Origin: Arthrobacter mangrovi
Lineage (GTDB): Bacteria; Actinomycetota; Actinomycetes; Actinomycetales; Micrococcaceae
Reading direction: 5' to 3'
Assembly: GCF_026011795.1 (NCBI RefSeq)
Contig: NZ_BRVS01000008.1
Coordinates: forward strand, 293,977 to 357,976
Length of the DNA stretch: 64,000 nucleotides
Shown: positions 18,301 through 25,575 of the stretch, one piece after another
Layout of the letters: each line of letters begins with the position of its first letter
Position numbering within the stretch: the stretch's first letter is position 1
The notes under the pieces: model-generated
Seen by the model: the letters and a program-made list of their open reading frames with translations, nothing else
The model's database searches: none
What the model was told of the DNA's origin: nothing
Made by a program: the position numbers and the translations under genes

Positions 18301-18718
18301 CCTGAAGAAGGCCGCCGCCCGGCTGGACGTCGAAGGGGTGGAATACAGCTACCTCGACGGGACAACGCGCCGGCGGGCCGAAGTCATCGACCGCTTCAAG
18401 GAAGGCAAGGCGCCCGTCTTCCTGATCAGCCTCAAGGCCGGCGGCTTCGGGCTGAACCTTACCGAGGCGGATTATTGCTTCCTGCTCGATCCGTGGTGGA
18501 ACCCCGCGAGCGAGGCGCAGGCGGTGGACCGCACGCACCGGATCGGCCAGACAAAGAACGTCATGGTCTACCGGATGGTCGCGAAGGGCACCATTGAAGA
18601 GAAGGTCATGGCGCTGAAGGAAAGCAAGGCCAAGCTGTTCTCATCCGTGATGGACGACGACGCCATGTTCTCCTCCAAGCTGACGGCCGAGGACATCCGC
18701 GGCCTGCTGGAGAACTGA
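15377..18718 (+). CDS. SWIM zinc-finger Snf2-family helicase
   Basis: 1113 residues from the ATG at 15377; a TTG at 15323, right after the glgC stop, would add 18 residues, and neither has a strong ribosome site. A SWIM zinc finger lies at about 82-92 (CSCPVGWDCKH), followed by a long Snf2-associated region. The Snf2 ATPase has motif I ADDMGLGKT (about 675), motif II LDEAQ (about 777) and motif III TGTPMENNLMELWSIL. The second lobe has ISLKAGGFGLNLTEADYCFL and DRTHRIGQTKNVMVYRM. These are RapA/Snf2-like DNA translocases acting on protein-DNA complexes or RNA polymerase; the bacterial SWIM-Snf2 group has no settled role. Likely cotranscribed with the GlgC-like gene. Confidence 0.9.
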   Translation: MEGVPQLSFPQVDAGEIIRHVGGAAFARGKAYSSGRSVQDLSWDPDTGVLASRVQGTAAVPYRCRIRLKQTGTGYRLEENSCSCPVGWDCKHVAATLLFANLSNLQSREELKLPVQPASPSGVPQWQQALGPLLEPAAAASARTPRLAGKRAPGKVQPLGLQFEVRDQTLQAHQQWRPGSGVSHSGRVPASRLQLGVRPVVRSDNGRWVRSNLRWNSISFKTYGLSLDPEQHRWFSQFVPLHRANGQLHFGEDNDWLYLDEFSSPLLWRLLDEARQLGIELMGAKADTSLIIGRHAELRLDARSPEEGTGLRLDPVLFIDGELQPLQSAGAIGNHGAYSYDAELRQITLAPVDRKLSRAEQELLQRPATVSVPAGDVAEFLERVYPRLQRTISVTSTDASVELPEIVPPQLVLTAAYGKANTLKLGWEFEYRSGEDAVRKPLDAAAPDGGYRDTETESALLAAVRRVLGSELAQPESTLREMAAVEFTQDALPRLEKLDGVRVDIVGERPDYRELTATPELTISTVETEQTDWFDLGVMVKIEGREIPFGNIFRALSRGQKKLLLVDKTYLSLEQPVFDRLRALVDEAMALQDRNSGELRISRYQAGLWEDLEELAVETEQAKAWQDAVGGLLQLSSVEPAELPRGLHADLRPYQREGFNWLAFLWRYRLGGVLADDMGLGKTLQTLALISHVKESADPPAAPFLVVAPTSVVPNWVHEAARFTPGLRVAAVAETQARSRRPLAETAAGADVVVTSYAIFRINAQEYQAQEWAGLILDEAQFVKNRTTKAHHAARDLKTGFKLAITGTPMENNLMELWSILAIAAPGLFPSAQKFADHYQRPIERSGSAELLGKLRRRIRPLMLRRTKEAVATDLPPKQEQVLEVDLSPKHRKIYDTHLQRERQKILRLVEDMDRHRFTIFQSLTLLRMLSLDASLVHEDYSSVPSSKLDVLFEQLEDVLGEGHRALIFSQFTSFLKKAAARLDVEGVEYSYLDGTTRRRAEVIDRFKEGKAPVFLISLKAGGFGLNLTEADYCFLLDPWWNPASEAQAVDRTHRIGQTKNVMVYRMVAKGTIEEKVMALKESKAKLFSSVMDDDAMFSSKLTAEDIRGLLEN

Positions 18719-18734
18719 GGGGCCGGCCAGCCGC

Positions 18735-19148
18735 TCAGCGGTGCGCGAGCGCCCCGCGGTAGACCCAGCGGCCGTCCTCGCGCACGAACGTGCTGACCTC
18801 ATGCTGGTCCTGCACCGTTCCACCGGCGCGGAAGCGGGCGCGGAATTCGACCTTTCCTGCCGCGTCGTCCGGGCCGCCCTTCACCACCCGGATGAGCTCG
18901 AGGCCCTCCCACTGCTGTTCCGGATCGAGCTCCAGCGAGCGCGGCCTTGTCTCCGACGACCAGCTGTGCAGCAGGTAGGCGCTGTCCCCCGCCACGAAAG
19001 CCGAATAGCGGGAACGCATCAGCTCCTCGGCCGTCGCCGCCTCGGCCAGGCTGGCGTGGAGTCGCCCGCAGCAGTCGCGGTAGGCCGCGGAGCTGCCGCA
19101 GGGACAGGGGTCGGACGGAGCAATCGGTGCGCGGAACATCGCTGCCAT
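18735..19148 (-). CDS. YchJ-type protein with SEC-C zinc motif
   Basis: 137 residues. The SEC-C motif DPCPCGSSAAYRDCCGRLH lies near residues 13-31, with four cysteines that probably bind zinc. It is followed by AEELMRSRYSAFVAGDSAYLLHSW and VEFRARFRAGG, the conserved core of the UPF0225/YchJ family (NTF2-like fold). Function of the family is unknown. The start lies next to the stop of the upstream hydrolase gene (1 nt between), so the two are translationally coupled; an ATG three codons in is an alternative start. Confidence 0.85.
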   Translation of the reverse strand: MAAMFRAPIAPSDPCPCGSSAAYRDCCGRLHASLAEAATAEELMRSRYSAFVAGDSAYLLHSWSSETRPRSLELDPEQQWEGLELIRVVKGGPDDAAGKVEFRARFRAGGTVQDQHEVSTFVREDGRWVYRGALAHR

Positions 19149-19149
19149 C

Positions 19150-19947
19150 CTAGGCGACCGCCTGCCGGGCCCCGAGGAAAGGCACCAGCTCGGCCAGGAC
19201 CTCGTCCGCGGGGAAGAGGGTCGAGGCGTGCGTGCGTCCCGGCAGCGGGACGAAGCGGGCGCCAGGCATCAACGCAGCGGCGCGCCTGGAGTCATCGAAC
19301 CGGGTCGTGTCCTCGGTTCCGGCCATGAGCAGGCCCGGCATCGCCAGTGAGGCCAACTGGGCTTCGGCGAGTCCGGGTTCCTCCTCGGTCCGTTCGAAAT
19401 AGGCGGCCAGCGCCTGCGGGTCGTTGGCCATGAAGGCCGCCCTGGTGGCGGGGTCCAGCACCTTGCCCGCAGCCTCCAGCCCGTTGACAAAGCCCTCCAT
19501 CCCGCCGCGGCGCAACTCCTCGAGGTACCCGTCGAAAAAGATCCTCGCCACCTGTCCCTGCTGGGCCCGGTAGGTGCCGCCCAACGTCGCGAAGCGATCC
19601 ACGCGTTCGGGCGCAGCGGCGGCCAGCGCGAAACCCACGCGCGCCCCGAAGGAGTAACCCGCCACCGCGGCGCTGGCGATCCCCTCCGCGTCCAGGACGG
19701 CCAGGACGTCGCCGACAACCAGCGGCATCCGGTATGACTCGGTGTCATGGGGCTTGCCGCTGCGGCCGTGGCCGCGCAGGTCGATCCGGACCACGGTGAA
19801 ATCGCCCGCCAGCGCGCCAACGTACCCGAGCCCTCGCCACATCGCGCGTGAGAGCGCGGAACCGTGCAGGAGGACGACGGCGGGTCCCTCCCCCGTGATG
19901 TCGTAGGCGATCGACGTCCGATCCGCGGGGTTTTCTGCTTCAGGCAT
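19150..19947 (-). CDS. Alpha/beta hydrolase
   Basis: 265 residues. Alpha/beta-hydrolase landmarks in order: oxyanion loop LLHGSALSRAMW (about 26-37), VVRIDLRGHGRSGKP, nucleophile elbow AGYSFGARVG (Ser about 97), the acid in AGTEDTTRFDD and the catalytic His in GRTHASTLF near the C-terminus. It resembles the esterase/3-oxoadipate enol-lactonase-like branch, but the substrate cannot be assigned. First gene of a two-gene unit with the YchJ-type gene. Confidence 0.85.
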   Translation of the reverse strand: MPEAENPADRTSIAYDITGEGPAVVLLHGSALSRAMWRGLGYVGALAGDFTVVRIDLRGHGRSGKPHDTESYRMPLVVGDVLAVLDAEGIASAAVAGYSFGARVGFALAAAAPERVDRFATLGGTYRAQQGQVARIFFDGYLEELRRGGMEGFVNGLEAAGKVLDPATRAAFMANDPQALAAYFERTEEEPGLAEAQLASLAMPGLLMAGTEDTTRFDDSRRAAALMPGARFVPLPGRTHASTLFPADEVLAELVPFLGARQAVA

Positions 19948-19982
19948 GTCTTCAGTCTATGGACCGGCGCCCGAAGGAACGG

Positions 19983-20252
19983 TTATGCTCGCCGCAGCCC
20001 CTGCCGCCAGCGCCGGAACCTGCCCGTCAGCGACCGGCCGGCGGGCTGGTGTCCTTCCTGCTCGAACGGGTCGGAGACGTCGTCCGGCAGCACTCCGTCC
20101 TCGCCCGCCCTTACATGGCCGGTGCCGGGGCCGGGAATCTGGGCCGCGGCCAGGTTCGGCATCACCGGATCGTCTCCCGAGCCATGCAGCGGCAACGGAC
20201 CCATCCGTTCTTCCGGTGCTGCCCCGAATAATCTCTTCCGCCTGGTTGCCAT
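19983..20252 (-). CDS. Small hypothetical protein (89 aa)
   Basis: Start at the ATG at 20252, chosen because GGAGGAG stands 8 nt upstream. The protein begins MATRRKRLFGAAPEERMGPL and ends GRFRRWRQGLRRA; basic ends flank an acidic, Gly/Pro-rich middle. No cysteines or membrane segment, no family recognised. The larger antisense-looking frame that contains it begins far upstream inside the PIN gene and is not credible as a whole. Located between the hydrolase unit and the VapC-like gene, same strand. Confidence 0.55.
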   Translation of the reverse strand: MATRRKRLFGAAPEERMGPLPLHGSGDDPVMPNLAAAQIPGPGTGHVRAGEDGVLPDDVSDPFEQEGHQPAGRSLTGRFRRWRQGLRRA

Positions 20253-20323
20253 CGCTGCTCTCCTCCCACGCGCCACTGCTCCTATTGTCGCGCCGGTACT
20301 ACCGGAAAGTAAGGGGTCGGCGG

Positions 20324-20767
20324 TCAGTTCGGCGGCGCAACCTCGACGGCGAACTGACCCACCTGCCAGGGATCGATGGCTGGAATGGCCAGCTTTCGGA
20401 AGCAGTCGACATTCCGGGACACGATTGTCAGGCAGTGCTGCACAGCCGTGGCCGCAATCAGGGAATCTACGGCGGTGACCTCGGGATGCCCCGCCATCGG
20501 CGCCCAGGCCATCGCCACGTCCAGGTCCACCGGCAGGATGAAGCCGGAGAAACGCGACGCCAGTTCGCCCAGCCAAGCACCGCCGTCGTCCGGTCCCCCG
20601 CCCTCCCGGCCGCCCAGCTGATGGAGCTCCGCCACGGACAGCGCGGAAATGTAGATGCCCAGATGGCGGCGGCGCTGCAGGAAATCGACCACCGCCGGAT
20701 GCGGCTCTGCGCGGCGCACTTCGGCGACGACGTCGGTGTCCAGCAGCAGGCCCGAAGGGCCCCTCAC
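20324..20767 (-). CDS. PIN-domain (VapC/FitB-like) toxin
   Basis: 147 residues from a GTG at 20767 whose first bases overlap the stop of the upstream antitoxin-like gene (GTGA), the usual TA coupling. PIN-domain acidic residues are visible: Asp in LLLDTDVVAEV (N-terminus), Glu in LSVAELHQL, Asp in TAVDSLIAATAV and a last Asp in SRNVDCFRKL. These bind Mg2+/Mn2+ in VapC ribonucleases that cleave tRNA or other RNA. AVAWAPMAGHPEVT-like text before the third acidic residue fits the FitB/StbB branch. The residues needed for activity look intact, while the partner is truncated. Confidence 0.82.
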   Translation of the reverse strand: MRGPSGLLLDTDVVAEVRRAEPHPAVVDFLQRRRHLGIYISALSVAELHQLGGREGGGPDDGGAWLGELASRFSGFILPVDLDVAMAWAPMAGHPEVTAVDSLIAATAVQHCLTIVSRNVDCFRKLAIPAIDPWQVGQFAVEVAPPN

Positions 20768-20925
20768 AAGCCCGCCGCGCGTGGCGTCCGCGCATCCTGC
20801 CGGACCGGGAGGCCGGCGGGCCCGAGCAGGAAATCGACGAATTCCTGGCGTGCGGCCGTTACTTGTTCGTAGTCGGACAGGCTCATCACGCGCAGGCCGG
20901 CGTGGGCAGTGTTCGGTGTACTCAT
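20764..20925 (-). CDS. Truncated Phd-like antitoxin remnant
   Basis: 53 residues from an ATG at 20925 (starts at 20955 and 20886 are also possible; none has a clear ribosome site). The sequence LRVMSLSDYEQVTAARQEFVDFLLG resembles, in two parts (LRVMSLSDYEQ, VTAARQEFVDFLLG), only the C-terminal half of a Phd/YefM antitoxin, the part that wraps the toxin. The DNA-binding N-terminal half is not found: the frame is closed by a stop at 21004 and the sequence before it is not Phd-like. It overlaps the PIN toxin start by 4 nt. Either a degraded antitoxin or a short toxin-neutralising peptide without autoregulation. Confidence 0.5.
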   Translation of the reverse strand: MSTPNTAHAGLRVMSLSDYEQVTAARQEFVDFLLGPAGLPVRQDARTPRAAGL

Positions 20926-20988
20926 GGAAGCGGTGCCGGGCACCGGTCCTTTCACGTGCTCTTGCCCGCACCATTTGCCCTGAGGCGA

Positions 20989-21054
20989 ATGCAGGCCGCT
21001 TCGTCATCCGAACCACCCAGAGAGCGTGGGGTTGGTACGCGGCCAAGTCGGAGC
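20989..21054 (+). repeat. Long inverted repeat, left arm
   Basis: The first 30 bp (20989-21018) are an exact reverse complement of 21346-21375; after an 8-9-nt unmatched stretch GGGGTTGGT and, further on, GTCGGAGC also pair with the right arm. The arms are separated by 257 bp. Weaker similarity continues outward beyond both arms (TTG-CCTG before ATGCAGG). Confidence 0.85.
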
Positions 21055-21226
21055 TTAGCGGCCGCAATTCCTGAAGCTGAAGCGAGTATAACCAGAGCCT
21101 GTGCAGCCAGTCACGGACTGCCTCGTCACCCGGGGTAATAAGGCCGCGCGGGCCGTCACGAAGGCCTAACGGACCGTCACGGCGGGTAACGGGCCCACAA
21201 CAAAATGTTTACTTCGCAGCAACCGT

Positions 21227-21255
21227 TTGGCTATGTGCATGCAGGACCCTATAGT
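21227..21255 (+). promoter_or_regulatory. Promoter for the 114-residue unknown gene
   Basis: TTGGCT (21227-21232), 17-nt spacer, TATAGT (21250-21255). It lies between the two arms of the inverted repeat, so the transcript would run through the right arm as an untranslated leader. Confidence 0.6.
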
Positions 21256-21311
21256 TGGTACTGCTTCACGAGATGTGATCCGCAGCACACCGGCTCGCCG
21301 GTCGCTGCAAG

Positions 21312-21375
21312 GCTCCGACCGATCACGCACCAACCCCATGTTCGCGGGTGGTTCGGATGACGAAGCGGCCTGCAT
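21312..21375 (-). repeat. Long inverted repeat, right arm
   Basis: Reverse complement of the left arm: GCTCCGAC (21312-21319), ACCAACCCC (21329-21337) and an exact 30-bp block 21346-21375. It lies inside the predicted 5' leader of the gene at 21440. Confidence 0.85.
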
Positions 21376-21439
21376 TTCACAGGACAACGAGGTTCTGAAG
21401 GGGACTCGGTGCGGGCAAGAACAATCGGAGAGAACAAGA

Positions 21440-21784
21440 ATGATGAGTGCATATCCAATAGAAAAAGACAGCCGCAGCAACAACCGCGAGCGCACCGTCG
21501 GTCTCAGGGACAACACTGTCCTGGACGAGTGGGTAGAGGTTGCCGTCCATATCGAGGCTGAGCTGAGCCTGGTCCAGTTGTGCCGGGACGGCGAACAGAA
21601 AATGCTGTATTCCGAGGACATCGGCGCCGTGCTGGAAGCCGCCATGGACTCGGACGGTTCCGCGCTGTGGTGCGAGAAGTACTCGAAGCTGCTTATTCCC
21701 AGCACCCGGCCGGGCGCGGGCAACCGCTTCTTCTCCCTTCGGCGGATGTTGACCGACGACGGCGGAGCACCGGACTGCCGTTAG
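21440..21784 (+). CDS. Hypothetical protein (114 aa)
   Basis: Start at the ATG at 21440 with GGAGAGAAC upstream; the frame is open further upstream but that part is the repeat-bearing leader. The protein begins MMSAYPIEKDSRSNNRERTV and has a soluble, mixed alpha/beta composition: DEWVEVAVHIEAELSLVQL, then LYSEDIGAVLEAAMDSDGSALW, with two cysteines and a C-terminal RFFSLRRML. No domain recognised. Codon use is less GC-biased at the N-terminus than in its neighbours. Confidence 0.65.
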   Translation: MMSAYPIEKDSRSNNRERTVGLRDNTVLDEWVEVAVHIEAELSLVQLCRDGEQKMLYSEDIGAVLEAAMDSDGSALWCEKYSKLLIPSTRPGAGNRFFSLRRMLTDDGGAPDCR

Positions 21785-21916
21785 CGCGCCTGGCGCCGCG
21801 GTGCGGTGTCCTTGCCTTGGCTTGCGCCGATGCCGGCCTGCCCGGTTTCGGGAGATCCGGCCGAACCGTGCGGAAACTGTCGGACCCGGCTGATAGAAGT
21901 TGAGCATAAAGAGCCG

Positions 21917-21959
21917 CCCGCCGGACCGGGGCCCCGACAGGGGTCTCGGAGCCGGCGGG
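21917..21959 (+). promoter_or_regulatory. Hairpin in the leader of the nuclease-helicase gene
   Basis: CCCGCCGG (21917-21924) pairs with CCGGCGGG (21952-21959), 16 nt before the AGGAGG ribosome site. TGATAGAAGTTGAGCATAAAG just upstream is AT-rich and may hold the -10 box. It could be a transcript-stabilising or control hairpin; no known riboswitch recognised. Confidence 0.35.
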
Positions 21960-21984
21960 ACCAACTTCTCCTTCAGGAGGCACC

Positions 21985-24900
21985 GTGTTCCTGCTCGACC
22001 CGCTGCTGCCCGGCGCACCACGGGACCTGATCTTCACCGCCAGCGACCTGGTGGTGGCGGCCCAGTGCGAGTACCAGCTGCTGCGGAAGTTGGATGAGAA
22101 GCTGGGGCGCAGTCCGAAGGCGGAGTTTCCCCCGGACGAGATGCTGGCCCGCACGGCTGAGCTGGGCGACGTCCACGAACACCGCGTGCTCCAAGGATTC
22201 CAAGACGTCTTCGGGGCCGGTGTGGTGCAAATCGCCGAAATTGCGGATTACACCAGGCCGTTGCTAGAGGACAAGCACAGGGAATCAATCGCGGCGCTCC
22301 GCTCCGGTGCGGACGTCGTATTCCAGGCGTCCTTCTTCGACGGCAGCTTCCACGGCCGCTCGGACTTCCTGGTCAGGGAGGACGATGGCCCCTCGGCCCG
22401 CTATGCGGTGTACGACTCCAAGCTCGCCCGACATGCCAAGGTCACGGCGCTGCTGCAGCTAGCGGCGTATGGCGACCAGCTGCTAAGAGCCGGCATCACC
22501 CCCTCGCCCACCGTGACACTGGTGCTGGGCGACCGGTCCCGCAGCGACCACAGCCTGCGGGACCTGCTGCCGGTCTTCCGGGAGCGTCGCGACCGCTTCC
22601 TGGAGCTCACGTCCGCCCACCGGGCCCAGCCCGCCCCCGTGGCCTGGGGAGACGACCGGCACACGGCGTGCGGGCGCTGCGACTACTGCACCGAGCAAGT
22701 AGCGCTGCACCGGGACGTGCTGCTGGTTTCCCGGATGAGCCCTGTCCGTCGCCGCCGGCTGCGGGACCTGGGCGTCACAACGATCGACCAGCTGGCGGCC
22801 ATGGAGCTGCCCCCGGGCGAGGCACCGGACGGCGTACTTGCCCGGCTGCGCGACCAGGCGAGGACGCAGAACGGCACGGTGGAGCCGGACGGGGCCGTGC
22901 AGTACACGGATGGCGACGGAGCCCGGCACAGCCTCGCTTACCGGGTGCTGGCGGCCAACGCGCTCGGAACGCTTCCCGCCCCAAGCGAGGGTGACATCTT
23001 TTTCGACTTCGAAGGGGACCCGCTCTGGCAGGACCAGGCCGGGACCTGGGGACTGGAGTACCTGTTCGGGGTCATGGAGAACCCGCCGGCTCCCGGAGCC
23101 GCCCCGCCCTTCCATCCGTTCTGGGCCCACAGCCGCGCCGAAGAAGGAAAGGCGCTGGCCGAGTTCCTGGACTACGTATCCCGGCGGCGGAAGCAGTATC
23201 CGGACCTGCACATCTACCACTACGCCAACTATGAGAAGGCCGCATTGCGCCGCCTCTCGCTGCAGCATGTGATCGGCGAGGACGCCGTGGACGCCTTGCT
23301 GCGCGAAGGCGTCCTGGTCGATCTCTACGACGTCGTACGCAACAGCCTGCTGATCTCGGAAAAGTCCTACAGCATCAAGAAACTCGAGCCCTTGTACATG
23401 GGATCGCACCTGCGCTCGGGGGATGTCAAGGATGCCGGCGGGTCCGTTGTCGCATACGCCCTCTACTGCGAAGCACGGGACAGCGGCCGGCAACAGGAAG
23501 CGGAAGCGATCCTGGCCAGCATCCGCGACTACAACGAGTACGACTGCCTCTCCACTCTCCGCCTCCGCGACTGGCTCTTGGAGCGGGCCGACGAGCGCGG
23601 GATAGCACGGGCACGGGCCACCGAACCGGATCCCGCTACCAAACCCGAAGAACCCTCGCCGGACGAGGCACGACTGCTCGAATATGTGCAGGCAGCGACC
23701 GAGCGCGCGCTGCACGCCGACGGAGAGCTGTCGCCGGACGAGCAGGCCATCGCCATGGTGGCGGCGTCCGTCGGATACCACCGCAGGGAAGACAAACAAT
23801 TCTGGTGGGGGCACTACGACCGGCTAAATGCGCCGCTGGCGGACTGGGGGGAATCACGGGACATCTTCACGGTGGAATCCGGCGAGGTACTGCAGGACTG
23901 GGCCAAGCCGACCGCACGGTCGAATCCCGTCCGGCGGCTGCGCCTCACGGGCAGGCTGGCGCCCGGTTCCACCATCAAGGAAGGGACTACGGTCTGCCGC
24001 GTCTATGACCCGCCGGCCCCTGCGCACTTGGACGGACAGGACAACGGCGTCAACTACCGCACCTACTGCTTTCGCAGCGAGGTCCTCGGCCTCGACGCCG
24101 AGGACGGAAAGGACGTCCTGCTGCTCCTCGACCGGCTGCCCAGGGGCGCCGAGGAGTACCAGGACTTCCCCCTGGCGCTCACTCCGGACCCGCCTCCCAG
24201 CACCAAACCGCTGCGGGAAGCCCTGGCCGCCCTGGCCGCCGAGGTGGGACGCAACCTTCGGCAGCTTCCGCCTCAGCCCGCGCTGGACCTCCTGCGGCGC
24301 CTGCCCCCACGGCTGGGCACTCGGCCGGAGCTGCCGGCCGTGGGCGAGGGGCCGGACGCCTACATCGAGGCCATTTTGGCCGCGGTGGAAGACCTCGACC
24401 GCTCCTACCTTGCGGTCCAGGGACCGCCGGGTTCCGGCAAGACGCATGTGGGCGCCCACGTCATCGGGCGCCTGGTGTCGCGCGGCTGGAAGGTAGGAGT
24501 CGTTGCCCAGTCCCATGCCGTCGTCGAACACATGATGACGGCTGCCGTGGACAAGGGCGGCGTCGCGGTGGACCGGGTGGCGAAGAAGTCCAGTGGCAGT
24601 CCCGTTCCCTGGAGCCAGGTAACGGACGCGGACGTGGCCCGCCTGCTCGACGGCCCGGGGGGCGCCCTTGTCGGCGGAACGGCGTGGACCATGACCGGTA
24701 ACAGCGTCCCCGCCGGCGCACTGGACCTGCTGGTGATCGACGAGGCAGGGCAGTTCTCGCTGGCCAACACACTCGCCGTGTCCCGGGCATGCCGAAGGCT
24801 GCTGCTCCTGGGAGACCCGCAGCAGCTGCCGCAGGTCTCGCAGGGCACCCACCCGGAACCGGTGGACGAGTCGGCCCTCGGCTGGCTTTCCGCCGGCCAT

Positions 24901-25575
24901 GCCACCCTGCCGTCGGATCTAGGCTATTTCCTTGCCAGGAGCTGGCGGATGCATCCGGAACTGTGCCGGGCGGTCTCCGACCTCTCCTATGAGGGACGCC
25001 TTGCGAGCGCGCCCGCCGCGGCCGGCCGGCTGCTGGAAGGAGCCCCCGCCGGCGTCGAATGCGTGCTCGTACAGCACGAAGGAAACGCCACAGCGTCCCG
25101 GGAAGAGGCCGCAGAGGTAGTGCGGCAGGTCGGGAAGCATCTGGGCCTGCCGTGGACGGACCCGCAACGCGGGCCGGAGCCACGCCCCCTGACGCAGGCG
25201 GACCTGCTCGTCGTCGCTCCCTACAACGCGCACGTGCAGCTGGTCCGCCGCAGCCTGGAAGCCGCCGGTTACCCTGACGTGCAGGTGGGGACGGTGGACA
25301 AATTCCAGGGCCGGGAGGCGCCGGTGGTCATCGTTTCGACCGCCGTATCGGATGTCTCCCAGGCGCCGCGGGGCATGGACTTCGTGCTGAACCGCAACAG
25401 GATGAACGTGGCGGTGTCGCGGGGCCAGTGGCGGGCGGTCATCATCCGCTCGACTGCCTTGACCGCTTATCTCCCCTCCCGTCCGCATGGCCTGGAAGAA
25501 CTCGGTGCATTCATCGGACTTTGTGACGGCAACCCTTCCCAATCTTCTACGTCTCGTAGAACAATAGGGGCATGA
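21985..25575 (+). CDS. TM0106-type RecB-like nuclease fused to a superfamily I (Upf1/Dna2-like) helicase
   Basis: 1196 residues from the GTG at 21985 (AGGAGG 4 nt upstream). Three parts: (1) PD-(D/E)XK nuclease, about 1-240, with Asp127 in GRSDFLV, Asp144-x-Lys146 in YDSKLAR, and a CGRCDYC cluster (Cys229/232/235) that may bind Fe-S or zinc; (2) RNase H-like DEDD region from about 338 (FFDFEGDP) to YNEYDCLSTLRLRDWL; (3) helicase with Walker A GPPGSGKT (813-820), Walker B VIDEAG (about 919), LLGDPQQLPQV, VDKFQGREAPVVIVS and NRMNVAVSRG. This architecture is common in actinobacteria and suggests processing of DNA or RNA ends; it has been linked to repair or defence but no substrate is established. 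The downstream PPOX gene overlaps its stop. Confidence 0.9.
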   Translation: MFLLDPLLPGAPRDLIFTASDLVVAAQCEYQLLRKLDEKLGRSPKAEFPPDEMLARTAELGDVHEHRVLQGFQDVFGAGVVQIAEIADYTRPLLEDKHRESIAALRSGADVVFQASFFDGSFHGRSDFLVREDDGPSARYAVYDSKLARHAKVTALLQLAAYGDQLLRAGITPSPTVTLVLGDRSRSDHSLRDLLPVFRERRDRFLELTSAHRAQPAPVAWGDDRHTACGRCDYCTEQVALHRDVLLVSRMSPVRRRRLRDLGVTTIDQLAAMELPPGEAPDGVLARLRDQARTQNGTVEPDGAVQYTDGDGARHSLAYRVLAANALGTLPAPSEGDIFFDFEGDPLWQDQAGTWGLEYLFGVMENPPAPGAAPPFHPFWAHSRAEEGKALAEFLDYVSRRRKQYPDLHIYHYANYEKAALRRLSLQHVIGEDAVDALLREGVLVDLYDVVRNSLLISEKSYSIKKLEPLYMGSHLRSGDVKDAGGSVVAYALYCEARDSGRQQEAEAILASIRDYNEYDCLSTLRLRDWLLERADERGIARARATEPDPATKPEEPSPDEARLLEYVQAATERALHADGELSPDEQAIAMVAASVGYHRREDKQFWWGHYDRLNAPLADWGESRDIFTVESGEVLQDWAKPTARSNPVRRLRLTGRLAPGSTIKEGTTVCRVYDPPAPAHLDGQDNGVNYRTYCFRSEVLGLDAEDGKDVLLLLDRLPRGAEEYQDFPLALTPDPPPSTKPLREALAALAAEVGRNLRQLPPQPALDLLRRLPPRLGTRPELPAVGEGPDAYIEAILAAVEDLDRSYLAVQGPPGSGKTHVGAHVIGRLVSRGWKVGVVAQSHAVVEHMMTAAVDKGGVAVDRVAKKSSGSPVPWSQVTDADVARLLDGPGGALVGGTAWTMTGNSVPAGALDLLVIDEAGQFSLANTLAVSRACRRLLLLGDPQQLPQVSQGTHPEPVDESALGWLSAGHATLPSDLGYFLARSWRMHPELCRAVSDLSYEGRLASAPAAAGRLLEGAPAGVECVLVQHEGNATASREEAAEVVRQVGKHLGLPWTDPQRGPEPRPLTQADLLVVAPYNAHVQLVRRSLEAAGYPDVQVGTVDKFQGREAPVVIVSTAVSDVSQAPRGMDFVLNRNRMNVAVSRGQWRAVIIRSTALTAYLPSRPHGLEELGAFIGLCDGNPSQSSTSRRTIGA
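25545..25561. promoter_or_regulatory. Perfect palindrome before the PPOX gene
   Basis: TTCTACG-TCT-CGTAGAA, 7-bp arms, located inside the 3' end of the helicase gene and 10 nt before the ATG at 25572. It may be an operator for a promoter internal to the helicase gene (CAATAG follows as a possible -10), or a hairpin in the mRNA. Confidence 0.5.

Larger units (their letters stand above)
20926..21439. other. 514-bp region without a gene, containing a long inverted repeat and a promoter
   Basis: No credible coding frame. It holds two inverted arms of about 65 bp (20989-21054 and 21312-21375), three degenerate copies of CGTCAC-N4-5-GG-TAA (starting near 21124, 21156 and 21176), a good promoter at 21227-21255 and a 5' leader of about 180 nt for the gene at 21440. 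Confidence 0.6.

Noticed and set aside
20926..21439. Possible CRISPR array or insertion sequence in the gene-free region
   Set aside because: There are only two inverted arms and three degenerate short words, no regular direct repeat-spacer units, no transposase fragment recognised.
21166..21723. 185-residue minus-strand frame over the inverted repeat and the unknown gene
   Set aside because: It shares MQAASSSEPP with a plus-strand frame near 20989 only because the DNA is an inverted repeat; no ribosome site, and the plus-strand gene at 21440 has a promoter and GGAG.
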